This document shows positions 14,305 through 20,508 of a stretch of 20,508 bases of DNA, one piece after another. Source of the DNA: a virus. How positions within the stretch are numbered: the first letter of the stretch is position 1; each line of letters starts with the position of its first letter. The stretch is taken from positions 1 to 20,508 of the IMG/VR virus record IMGVR_UViG_3300025646_006878, one strand, 5' to 3'. The position numbers and the translations under genes were made by a program. The notes below the pieces were generated by a model that was not told where the DNA came from, searched no databases, and worked only from the letters and a program-made list of their open reading frames with translations.

Positions 14305-14816
14305 TTTCCCGACTGACCGAGCAGGCTCATGCGCTGAACATGACGCACGAGCTCGGCGATCACCTGGACGCGATGCGCCTCCGGGCGAATGTCATCGAGC
14401 GGGTTGGAGTCCTTGGCGATAGGTCGCTCGTCAATCATGATCAGCGAGGCCCGCACCATCTCGTTAAAGACTCGATTAATATAGCCTTGATAAGAGGCGA
14501 GCGCGCTCTTTTCATCGTCGCTGAGATTATGGTGCCAGAGCGCCTTCGCGCGAGGCTCGTCGGGAGACTCGACCCACAGCATGCGCCCAAGCTCAGAGCG
14601 AGTGTAAGCGCCTGCGCGGACCTCTGCCTCCTCGCGCTCAGTCGGCGAGAGCGCCTTGAGCGTGAACATGGTCGCTCCCTCATGCTTCTCCAGCTTCCCA
14701 AGATCGCCGCTCTCGAGGTAGGCAGCAGCCTGCTCGTTGGTGGCGATGACGGCAGGGTCACAGGTCACAACGACATCGAGGGTCATTGTGGAGGAGGGCA
14801 TGAAGGAGAGCGCCAT
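14301..14816 (-). CDS. Tail assembly chaperone, short form (gpG-like)
   Basis: Product of 171 residues from ATG 14816-14814. GGAG lies 7 bases upstream and the gap after the tube-protein stop is 2 bases. A mixed N-terminus (MTLDVVVTCDPAVI) is followed by acidic and basic helical segments (ALSPTEREEAEVRAGAY; PEAHRVQVIAELVRHVQRM). There is no membrane span. Genes in this exact slot, between tube and tape measure, with a slippery site at their end, encode the abundant short chaperone that coats the tape measure before tube polymerisation and is then released. Sequence conservation in this family is low, so the call rests on position, size and the frameshift element. Confidence 0.88.
   Translation of the reverse strand: MALSFMPSSTMTLDVVVTCDPAVIATNEQAAAYLESGDLGKLEKHEGATMFTLKALSPTEREEAEVRAGAYTRSELGRMLWVESPDEPRAKALWHHNLSDDEKSALASYQGYINRVFNEMVRASLIMIDERPIAKDSNPLDDIRPEAHRVQVIAELVRHVQRMSLLGQSGK
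14304..14310 (-). promoter_or_regulatory. -1 programmed ribosomal frameshift slippery site G GGA AAA
   Basis: The last codons of the short chaperone read TCG GGA AAA TAG. GGGAAAA is an X XXY YYZ heptamer in the correct phase, so both tRNAs can re-pair after slipping one base back (GGG, AAA). The stop follows at once, and the new frame then reads ATA GGA CTC into the downstream frame. Lambda uses the related GGGAAAG in the same gene pair. Confidence 0.92.
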
Positions 14817-14818
14817 GT

Positions 14819-16108
14819 TTAGACTCCGAGAGCGATGCGGACGGGAGAGTTACCTGCGGCGCTGTTGCTCACATCACCACCGAAGCGACCCGACGCATAG
14901 CTGAGGGTCTGACGAGTGATGTCGTTGCCGCTCACATCGTACTTCGAGGGATCTGCGGTGAGGTAGGCAGCAGGGAGCATGAGCGCCAAGCCGAGACCAT
15001 CGCCAACAGGACCACAACCCACTAACACTTGACGAGAGGTGCGATTGAAGAAATCGTTGTTGATGGTGGTGTTGGGGTCGCTCACCGTCAGCGACAGCTC
15101 CACGGCAACATCGCTGATCTCCATGTCCTTCATGGCGAGAAGGCTGTTGCTGTGACCGACCGGGGTCAGCGTGTTCGTGATGGTGAGGCTGAAGTCCTCC
15201 ACATCGAGAGCAATGCGCCCGAGCGTGTCCCCGGTGGTCGCGGTGCCGCTCGTCTGAGGAGCTGCATCGCTCACCACCACATAGGAGCCACGGAAGAACG
15301 CAGGTGCGCCGGTGTTGTACTCGGGCTCAACAGGACCGGCGGCGTTGCCGTGATCGTCCTGGATACAAGCCGACTGATAGGTGAGATCAGCCATCACGCG
15401 CCCATTGTCGAGGCTGAAAGCGATGCTCTCGAGGACACAGCCGACCGCATAGGAGCGGAAGCCGACGCCATCCACTCGGAAGGCGAGCGAGTAGTTGCGA
15501 TCGCCGGTCAAGGTGCGCGAGCCGGGGAACCAGGTCTGCATACCACGAACGAGAGGAGTCCCGGTGAAGCCTGCGCTGAAGGCAGGGCTCACGGTCACAT
15601 CGCCGCTGGCGTCATTGTCGGTGACGGCGCTGTACTCGGCGCGACCATTCACCGAGGAGCTGATCAGCCCGCCGATGGAGTAGTTGGCGGCGTTAGCGGT
15701 GACGAGCGTGTTGACATCGGTGACGCTGGTCAGCGTGTCGCTCTTCATGATGGAGACATTGGAGAGGAAGCCTGCGCCGAGCAAGTAGCCCATGTAGTTT
15801 GCGGCGTAGGTGTCGGCGGCGCTCCCGATGGTGGTGATGTCGATCCTCATCTGCACCTGGCCGGTGCGGCGGCGAACACGCGCGCCGCTCGACCACACGG
15901 TGTCGGGCTCGGGAGCGATCCCGAACGAGCCATCACGCGCGTCGTTGCGCTCGCTGACCACAGCGTCACCATAGATGATGATCGGATCGCGCTCGCAGGG
16001 AAGAGAGACATAGGTCAGACCAGAGGCATCGGGAAGCCCGGTCGAAGATGAGAGCGAGCCGAAAGAATTCTCGACGGCAACGCTGAGAGAGCGATGAGTG
16101 ACGCCCAT
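14819..16108 (-). CDS. Major tail tube protein
   Basis: Product of 429 residues. A TTG at 16114 is possible, but GGAGG at 16116-16120 is 7 bases from ATG 16108-16106, so the ATG is used; it lies 2 bases after the preceding stop. The N-terminus (VTHRSLSVAVENSFGSLSSS) and segments such as GARVRRRTGQVQMRIDITTI (~75-95), LAFRVDGVGFRSYAVGCVLE and IALDVEDFSLTITNTLTPVG are typical strands of the tail-tube fold, including the V-x-D/F-S-x-T-I-T-N pattern. The second half may form a further beta domain. Six-fold rings of this protein form the tail shaft. It is long for a tube protein (often 150-300 residues), so a surface-exposed extra domain is likely. Confidence 0.85.
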   Translation of the reverse strand: MGVTHRSLSVAVENSFGSLSSSTGLPDASGLTYVSLPCERDPIIIYGDAVVSERNDARDGSFGIAPEPDTVWSSGARVRRRTGQVQMRIDITTIGSAADTYAANYMGYLLGAGFLSNVSIMKSDTLTSVTDVNTLVTANAANYSIGGLISSSVNGRAEYSAVTDNDASGDVTVSPAFSAGFTGTPLVRGMQTWFPGSRTLTGDRNYSLAFRVDGVGFRSYAVGCVLESIAFSLDNGRVMADLTYQSACIQDDHGNAAGPVEPEYNTGAPAFFRGSYVVVSDAAPQTSGTATTGDTLGRIALDVEDFSLTITNTLTPVGHSNSLLAMKDMEISDVAVELSLTVSDPNTTINNDFFNRTSRQVLVGCGPVGDGLGLALMLPAAYLTADPSKYDVSGNDITRQTLSYASGRFGGDVSNSAAGNSPVRIALGV

Positions 16109-16110
16109 GA

Positions 16111-16578
16111 TCAAGCCTCCAAGTAAAGAAGATCGAAGGGGAATGAGAGGATCAGATAGCTTGCTTCTGTGGTCGGATCGAGGATCGGCTCGGCGGTCGG
16201 GTCACCGGGGATCACCGAGACGATCCCGCTTGTGCTGAGGTCGTAGTCTGGACCCTTGATTGCGCGCAGGATCAGCGCGGCGTCCTCGTTGATCAGACGC
16301 TCAAGGTAGTGCTCTTCAGCAGGCACCTCATACTTGACGCGAATGATCAGCGGCGCGCGCCTCCTACCAGAGAGCGCAGCTGCGCCATCATCAATCGTGA
16401 AGCCAACGAAGCGGATCTCGAAAGATCGGTTGGTGTGCTGCCGAGCCTCAAGGGGCGCGACCCTCCCGCCGGTGCGAGCGTTGATCGCCGTGAAGCCATG
16501 ATGGAGGTCGGTCTTAGGAGTGATCGCCTCGATCATGCTCTCGAGCTTGGCGCAGGCGGCGAAGATGCCTTGACTCAT
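16111..16578 (-). CDS. Tail terminator candidate
   Basis: Product of 155 residues from ATG 16578-16576, with AGGAGG-like bases just upstream. It overlaps the preceding stop as ATGA and ends 2 bases before the tube gene. Start is an amphipathic helix (FAACAKLESMIEAITPKTD), then FEIRFVGFTIDD near 53-64, APLIIRVKYEVPAEEHYLER near 74-93, and a C-terminal strand set ending in ILSFPFDLLYLEA. Helix, beta sheet with I-R-V strand and a hydrophobic final strand, at this size and immediately before the tube protein, match lambda gpU-type terminators. These cap the finished tube and join it to the head. Assignment is by position and layout. Confidence 0.75.
   Translation of the reverse strand: MSQGIFAACAKLESMIEAITPKTDLHHGFTAINARTGGRVAPLEARQHTNRSFEIRFVGFTIDDGAAALSGRRRAPLIIRVKYEVPAEEHYLERLINEDAALILRAIKGPDYDLSTSGIVSVIPGDPTAEPILDPTTEASYLILSFPFDLLYLEA
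16116..16120 (-). promoter_or_regulatory. Ribosome binding site deciding the tube-protein start
   Basis: GGAGG with a 7-base spacer to ATG 16108-16106; the upstream TTG at 16114 is only 1 base away. Confidence 0.75.
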
Positions 16579-17096
16579 GATCGACCTCCTTGGAAGTTGT
16601 TGATCAGATCAAGCTCGACAGCCTTGACTACGATGTCCACCTGGCGCTGTGACAGCCCGATATAGGGGCGATCTTGGTTCACAGCATAACCATAGTAGCG
16701 CACCTCGGGAGTGAGCCCAATGACGAAGCGGCGAGCGTCTGCGTGGAGGACAACAAGGTTGTTCATCAAGATCCCGCTTGCCACCAGGTCAACGAGCGCG
16801 CTCGACCCTGCGCCATGCTTGCGGCTCTTGGCTTTGTACTCGTGATAACCACCAGCGAAGAACATCGACCGACCTGTCCTTGAGACGCGCCCTCCCTTTG
16901 GCTTGAGCCGCGCGCCCTTCATGGCGATGTAGATCGGCTTCTTGCTGTAAGGTTTGAATGGCTTGTCGTTGGTGTCGAGCCCCTCAGATGTCCTCATCTT
17001 GATCGACGCGACCACATTGGAGGCGAGCGCGGCAGACTGTTGAGCAGTCCACAGCGCCGCGGGCAGGTTGAGCTTGATCGTGGCGCGGATCGGCAT
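16575..17096 (-). CDS. Tail completion/neck protein (HK97 gp10 or virion-morphogenesis type)
   Basis: Product of 173 residues from ATG 17096-17094, 2 bases after the connector stop. Features: an N-terminal helix (AALWTAQQSAALASNVVASI), then MRTSEGLDTNDKPFKPYS (residues ~34-51), a pattern found in tail-completion proteins (arginine/threonine, then a G-x-D-x-x-x-x-P-F-x-P-Y-S turn). A basic stretch follows (KPKGGRVSRTGRSMFF), and RRFVIGLTPEVRYYGYAVNQ then RPYIGLSQRQVDIVVKAVEL near the C-terminus. The R-P-x-I/F-G-x-S ending is common in this group. These proteins join the connector to the tail. I cannot separate the HK97 gp10 and Mu-G-like subgroups. Confidence 0.82.
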   Translation of the reverse strand: MPIRATIKLNLPAALWTAQQSAALASNVVASIKMRTSEGLDTNDKPFKPYSKKPIYIAMKGARLKPKGGRVSRTGRSMFFAGGYHEYKAKSRKHGAGSSALVDLVASGILMNNLVVLHADARRFVIGLTPEVRYYGYAVNQDRPYIGLSQRQVDIVVKAVELDLINNFQGGRS

Positions 17097-17098
17097 GA

Positions 17099-18052
17099 TC
17101 AGTGCCTCATCCCTCGAGAGGGAGTGAAGAAGCTATCGTTGGGGCTCTTGACATAGGTGGCGAAGGAGGCGCGCAGGTCACGCGCCGAGCCGCCTGTCTG
17201 AGCGTTGTCGAGATCCCCCTCGTCAACGATGCCGTCACCGTCCTTGTCGATAGCCACCAGGCGGAGAGCAAGGGTCATCAGCTCGGTGCAACGATCACGC
17301 ATGGCGGTCGCGGTGTCGAACTGAAGAGCTGCCTCATAGACCCTCGCCGCGGTGCAGTAGGCGTGAGCCAGCATGAAGCTAGAGCCGTTAAACACCTCGT
17401 CCTCGGTGAGCGCCTTGTCCTTGAGATGGTCGCGCAGGGTCAGCGAGATCTCCTCGAGCGCCGCGGCGATCTGCGCTGCGAATGAGGTCTGTCGGCGAGG
17501 GATCATGTCGGCGAGCTGCGGGAAGGTGCCAACGAGCCCATCATGGTCGAGCCCGGTGGTGAACGGTCGAGGCGTGACCTTGAGCAGATCACGCTCAAGC
17601 CGCTCCTCAGCGCCCTGCCCAATGTCGCGCGTGTAGGTGACCTCGATTGGATAGTAGCCAGATGAGTCGGTGACCCATGACGGCGCGTTCCCATACCACA
17701 TGGCGAAGTCGAGTGTGGCGGCGCTCGACAGGTCAATCTCTCGAGGCAGGGGCTCGGCAAGGATCGCCGTCGTGCCGACCATGCGCGTCACTATCACAGG
17801 ATAGATCGAGTCACCTGCCGTCACTAAGAACGCTTTGGTCTGATCTGCCTGGAGCCCTGTCGCTTGTGAGTCAACGGTGAGGGTTCGACGGTCGGCGGCG
17901 ATGGCGCTCACAGAGGCTGCGGTGCGCGTCTGAGTGAGGAACACGACTGAGGTCTGACCCTCCTCCTTGAACGCCACAGAGGGAGCCGTGGTGAGAGGAC
18001 CAGGAGCAAGCCATTCGAGGAGGTAGGTCTGACCGGTGACAGCTTTCCGCAT
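17099..18052 (-). CDS. Head-tail connector with N-terminal beta domain and EF-hand-like loop
   Basis: Product of 317 residues. AAGGAG at 18060-18065 lies 7 bases from ATG 18052-18050 but only 1 base from the TTG at 18058, so I use the ATG; the gap to the previous stop is 2 bases. Residues ~1-150 are strand-rich. Residues ~180-265 are helical (FAAQIAAALEEISLTLRDHL, MLAHAYCTAARVYEAALQF), the four-helix arrangement of gp6-type connector adaptors that dock under the portal. At ~269-280 there is DKDGDGIVDEGD, which fits the D-x-D-x-D-G part of a calcium-binding EF-hand/dockerin loop; the twelfth position is Asp rather than Glu. The C-terminus is a short tail. Calcium binding and the connector role are inferred from motif and position. 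Confidence 0.78.
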   Translation of the reverse strand: MRKAVTGQTYLLEWLAPGPLTTAPSVAFKEEGQTSVVFLTQTRTAASVSAIAADRRTLTVDSQATGLQADQTKAFLVTAGDSIYPVIVTRMVGTTAILAEPLPREIDLSSAATLDFAMWYGNAPSWVTDSSGYYPIEVTYTRDIGQGAEERLERDLLKVTPRPFTTGLDHDGLVGTFPQLADMIPRRQTSFAAQIAAALEEISLTLRDHLKDKALTEDEVFNGSSFMLAHAYCTAARVYEAALQFDTATAMRDRCTELMTLALRLVAIDKDGDGIVDEGDLDNAQTGGSARDLRASFATYVKSPNDSFFTPSRGMRH

Positions 18053-18054
18053 GT

Positions 18055-18963
18055 TCAAGCTCCTTGGTTAGCTTTGGCGATGTCGGCGGCTGTTGCTCTC
18101 GTGAGGTTCGCCGCATCGACGAAGCCCTGCGACACAGGGCTCCATGAATGGCGGCAGTTGTAGCCGCCGCCCGATAGCTTCACAGGCAGACCTTGACCGT
18201 TGTTCAGCGCCGCCATCTGCTTATCGTCAACAACCTTGTTGATCAGCGGCTTGCAGAACTGACGAGTGATGCCGTCTCGTGGTCCTGTGTAGAGGTAGAG
18301 ATCGAGTCCTGCGCTCTCACCGACAGCTGCGGTGACCTGCCGACCATAGGAGGCGATCTTGGTTCTGAGCTCGGTGAGCTGACGCCCCTCTGATCGTTGC
18401 ATCTGATCTGAGAGCCGACCCATAGACGCTGTGAGCGAGACGCCGAGGGTCATGCCCTGAAGCGCCTCACGAACAGCCTTGGTGGTGTCGGGAATGATCA
18501 CATCTTGAAACACAGCGTCGACCGCCGCAACGCGAAACGAGTCGAGTTGTGCTTGGACTGATGCTGTTGTGGCTGTTGGCTCCAAGACTTGGATCGCCTC
18601 GAGCGCGGCGGCGGCAACCCGATCAGACTGCTCGATGAAATCATCGACCGTCAATCCGAATCCCGCCTGCAATACGAAGTCCGCCAGAGCCTCTCTCGGG
18701 AGACCGAGGAGGAACTCTGGAGAAGAGATAGAGAGAGCCGCCTCAAGGGTATCGAGGAGGCTCTTCCTGCTTTGTCCCATAGCCCGCGCCATGACCTCCG
18801 CCGCCCTGATCTCGGCGCGCAGCTCCTCCACCTTTGCCATTGTGAGTGCGGCGCGATCGCCCGACTGCTCTTTCGCCTGAGCGGTCAGATCGGAGACAGC
18901 TACCTTGTCGGCGCTGTCACCCTCTGCAAGCAGTTGAACGGTGCGACCACACTCACAGCGCAT
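18055..18963 (-). CDS. Minor head protein (SPP1 gp7/Mu F-like C-terminus)
   Basis: Product of 302 residues from ATG 18963-18961, one base after the capsid gene stop (TAAGATG). Reading the frame further upstream merely enters the capsid gene. The first residues (MRCECGRTVQL) carry a Cys-x-Cys, a possible half of a zinc site. The middle (~25-200) is a long helical region. The C-terminal ~80 residues read YTGPRDGITRQFCKPL (225-240), then LNNGQGLPV and GGGYNCRHSWSPV (265-277). That G-Y-N-C-R-H-x-W-x-P ending is the mark of the minor head/morphogenesis family of SPP1 gp7 and Mu F, which sits in or near the portal and aids DNA packaging or ejection. Most phages place this gene upstream of the capsid gene; here it follows it. 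Confidence 0.8.
   Translation of the reverse strand: MRCECGRTVQLLAEGDSADKVAVSDLTAQAKEQSGDRAALTMAKVEELRAEIRAAEVMARAMGQSRKSLLDTLEAALSISSPEFLLGLPREALADFVLQAGFGLTVDDFIEQSDRVAAAALEAIQVLEPTATTASVQAQLDSFRVAAVDAVFQDVIIPDTTKAVREALQGMTLGVSLTASMGRLSDQMQRSEGRQLTELRTKIASYGRQVTAAVGESAGLDLYLYTGPRDGITRQFCKPLINKVVDDKQMAALNNGQGLPVKLSGGGYNCRHSWSPVSQGFVDAANLTRATAADIAKANQGA
18060..18065 (-). promoter_or_regulatory. Ribosome binding site deciding the connector start
   Basis: AAGGAG lies 7 bases from ATG 18052-18050 but only 1 base from the alternative TTG, which favours the ATG. Confidence 0.75.
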
Positions 18964-18964
18964 C

Positions 18965-19966
18965 TTAGAGGCAGTCGGTGAGGATGTAGCCGAGGTTGCT
19001 GTCGATCGCCTGGAAGGTGTGGCACTCCTCAGCGTAGACATAGCGGCGGATCTTGCCGAGATCGTCATACTGACCAGCGACCATGCCACCGAACTCGAAG
19101 TTGAGCGCGGCAACAGGCATGCCCTTGACATTGCCGCCCTTCTGCACGATGGCGTCAGAGCCATGCAGGATGCCGAGGAAGAGGCTGTCGGCGGTCCAGA
19201 TGTAGCCCTCGGAAGCCGAAGCGCCGGGGACGGCGCTGTCGATACGAGCCTCACCGACCATGATGTTCGGGATGCCGAGCACATCGGAGAGAACCTGCTT
19301 CACCGCGGCGTCGCTGAGGATCAGGTTACCAGAAGCGATGCCGGCGCTCGAGGTGCCGACATAACCACGCACCTCGGGATTGCGAGCAAGCGCGCGGAAC
19401 AGGTCACGACCCATGACAAGCGTGTCAGGGTTGATGCCATGAGCCGAGGCGAACACGGTGTCCTTGAGCTGGTGGAGGTAGCTCAGAGGCTCGGCGCCCG
19501 CGGCGTTGAACTTGCCGCCGAAGGTAGCGGTCGAGGTGCTGTTGGTGAAGTTGCTCGTCCCGAAGAGGAGGTCGGCGGCGCGCTTCTCCTTGGCGAGCTT
19601 CATCACGCGAGCGACCTTCTTGGCGATGCGCTGCTCCTCGCTCCCAGGATACTGAGAGTCGATGATGTCCTCCATGGCGATCGAATCCTTGGCGGAGTAG
19701 ATCTTAGCCTTGAAGGTGGTGGAGGAGCGATCGAAGCCACCGATGGCGGCACGATCAGCACCGGGAGCGCGCTCGAGGTCGAGACCAGCGCCAGCGCCCA
19801 TGAAGTTGCGGGTCTGCTCGATGAGGAGCGTGCCCGAACGCTCGGGAACCTTGATGTTCTCGAAGAGCTTGTCGGCGATGAGCTGCGCGTCGGAAGGCAC
19901 AGCCTCCACAACGAGCGAGCTGAGGATCTGATCGACAGGATGAAGATTGCTGTATGAGCTAGCCAT
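18965..19966 (-). CDS. Major capsid protein (HK97-fold)
   Basis: Product of 333 residues from ATG 19966-19964, with AGGAG 9 bases upstream. Recognisable parts: LHPVDQILSSLVVEA and DAQLIADKLFENIKVPERSG (~8-45), EQTRNFMGAGAGLDLERAPG (~50-70), FDRSSTTFKAKIYSAKDSIA, and KKVARVMKLAKEKRAADLLF (~118-137), the long spine helix region of HK97-fold capsids. These are followed by SNFTNSTSTATFGGKFN, LVMGRDLFRALARNPEVRGY (an arginine-rich P-domain segment) and LPVAA-like strands near the end. It assembles the icosahedral shell with the cement protein before it. Length is normal for capsids that use a separate scaffold/protease. No obvious N-terminal cleavage domain. Confidence 0.92.
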   Translation of the reverse strand: MASSYSNLHPVDQILSSLVVEAVPSDAQLIADKLFENIKVPERSGTLLIEQTRNFMGAGAGLDLERAPGADRAAIGGFDRSSTTFKAKIYSAKDSIAMEDIIDSQYPGSEEQRIAKKVARVMKLAKEKRAADLLFGTSNFTNSTSTATFGGKFNAAGAEPLSYLHQLKDTVFASAHGINPDTLVMGRDLFRALARNPEVRGYVGTSSAGIASGNLILSDAAVKQVLSDVLGIPNIMVGEARIDSAVPGASASEGYIWTADSLFLGILHGSDAIVQKGGNVKGMPVAALNFEFGGMVAGQYDDLGKIRRYVYAEECHTFQAIDSNLGYILTDCL

Positions 19967-19985
19967 GTTGTGAGGCTCCTACGAC

Positions 19986-20372
19986 TTAGGCGTTGACGGT
20001 GGTGGGACCGGTGAAGAGCACCACGAGCTGATCATTCGCAGCGGCGCTCACCTGGTTGATGTTGGGCATCACGCGAGCGACAGCGTAGTCACCAGAGGCG
20101 AGCCCGCTCTTGACCTTGCCGTCGGTGGTGACAGCGAGGAGAGGCGTCGAGACGAAGGTCAGCGAGCCGCCTGCGATCACGCGAGTCAGACCGAACACGC
20201 ACACCTCAACGGAATCGCCAGTAGAAGCGGCGCGCTGCGCCACACCGACCACGGCGGGAGAGGTGGCGTCGGCTGCGACAACGATCTTGCCGTTGGCGTC
20301 GATAGCGACGATGGCGAACTCGGTCACAGCCGAGGCGCAGATGAAAGACTTGACGATGTTCTGAAGCTCCAT
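19986..20372 (-). CDS. Capsid cement/decoration protein (DUF2190-like)
   Basis: Product of 128 residues from ATG 20372-20370, preceded by GGAG within the upstream gene's last codons and 3 bases from its stop. It is glycine- and alanine-rich with short strands: EFAIVAIDANGKIVVAADA (~18-36), AVVGVAQRAASTGDSVEV (~40-57), then an ITFVS-like turn and DGKVKSGLASGDYAVARV. It ends in NDQLVVLFTGPTTVNA. This layout (a VVxxxxNG strand, V-G-V-A, G-D-x-V-x-V, G-L-x-x-V-x-A) is typical of trimeric cement proteins that clip the capsid's three-fold axes. Its place between scaffold/protease and capsid genes is the standard one. Confidence 0.85.
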   Translation of the reverse strand: MELQNIVKSFICASAVTEFAIVAIDANGKIVVAADATSPAVVGVAQRAASTGDSVEVCVFGLTRVIAGGSLTFVSTPLLAVTTDGKVKSGLASGDYAVARVMPNINQVSAAANDQLVVLFTGPTTVNA

Positions 20373-20375
20373 GGC

Positions 20376-20508
20376 TTACGCTCCGTAGACTGCGAGGTAC
20401 TGATCAGGGTTAGTGGTGCGGAAGAGGTTGAGCGCCTCTGAGAAGCTGATGCTCTTCTCGGTGGCGAGAGCCTTCACCTGCTCGGCGAGGGTTGCGCGGG
20501 TCAGCTCC
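20376..20508 (-). CDS. C-terminal end of head protease/scaffold-like protein
   Basis: Only the last 43 codons are in the window; the start lies beyond base 20508. The stop TAA is at 20378-20376, three bases from the cement gene. The visible chain has a helix-rich end: ATLAEQVKALATEKSISFSE, then EALNLFRTTNPDQYLAVYGA. This resembles the short conserved helix seen at the C-terminus of Mu gpI-type protease/scaffold proteins (helix, S-F-x-E-A-L, then N-P-x-x-Y). The catalytic protease part cannot be seen, so the name is a reasonable guess from this end and the gene order. Confidence 0.65.
   Translation of the reverse strand, partial: ELTRATLAEQVKALATEKSISFSEALNLFRTTNPDQYLAVYGA

Noticed and set aside
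15029-16051. Long plus-strand open frame (340 codons) across the tail tube gene
   Set aside because: Antisense shadow from high GC and codon bias; no coherent domain and the opposite gene fits the tail operon.
18055-19284. Upstream extension of the minor head frame into the capsid gene
   Set aside because: The added ~107 residues are Ser/Arg low-complexity shadow; ATG 18963 follows the capsid stop by one base.
18941-19957. Long plus-strand open frame (338 codons) across the capsid gene
   Set aside because: Composition (Val/Glu/Asp/Gly/Arg low-complexity) is that of an antisense shadow; the capsid frame is clear.
1-20508. tRNA genes, integrase, attachment sites, promoters or terminators
   Set aside because: The gaps between genes are at most 21 bases, and I saw no cloverleaf, recombinase motif or hairpin with a T-run outside coding sequence.

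Overview
The window is one strand of a tailed-phage (or prophage) structural region. Every gene I accept lies on the minus strand, so it reads from base 20508 down to base 1. GC is high (roughly 57% by eye). Capsid, connector, tail tube, frameshifted tail assembly chaperone, tape measure, tail tip and fibre genes follow each other with no sheath gene, which points to a long, flexible, non-contractile (siphovirus-type) tail. No integrase, repressor, tRNA, insertion sequence or host gene is visible, so I cannot tell a free phage from a prophage.

Layout in transcription order. Head: the last 43 codons of a protease/scaffold-like protein (20376-20508), a capsid cement-like protein (19986-20372), the major capsid protein (18965-19966), and a minor head protein with an SPP1 gp7-like C-terminus (18055-18963). 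Neck: a head-tail connector with an EF-hand-like loop (17099-18052), a tail-completion protein (16575-17096) and a tail-terminator candidate (16111-16578). Tail shaft: the tube protein (14819-16108), the tail assembly chaperone (14301-14816) with its -1 frameshift extension (13879-14304), and the tape measure (11757-13886). Tail tip: three proteins I do not recognise (10558-11757, 9542-10561, 8937-9542), a 1001-residue hub-like protein (5932-8937), a cysteine peptidase (5222-5932) and a small protein (4845-5219). Fibre: a repeat-rich fibre (2718-4841) followed by three small secondary fibre/tip candidates (2254-2721, 1821-2261, 1309-1824). Then come three small membrane coiled-coil proteins that look like a lysis cassette (1034-1309, 744-1037, 337-747). 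The window ends in the first 105 codons of a class II (B12-dependent) ribonucleotide reductase (1-315), the entry to a nucleotide-metabolism region.

The genes are packed stop-to-start: almost every junction is an ATGA, GTGA or TGATG overlap or a gap of 1-3 bases. The largest gaps are 21 and 19 bases, so no gene-free stretch over 300 bases exists. I see no promoter or terminator inside, so the block probably travels as one long message with translational coupling. The clearest regulatory element is a textbook -1 programmed frameshift (slippery GGGAAAA, 8-base spacer, two-part hairpin) at the end of the chaperone gene. It sets the ratio of short to long chaperone needed to load the tape measure. 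The most unusual parts are that element together with the cysteine-rich frameshift domain, the three-gene membrane coiled-coil cassette, the nested 54-bp/300-bp fibre repeats, and the ribonucleotide reductase directly behind the lysis-like genes.
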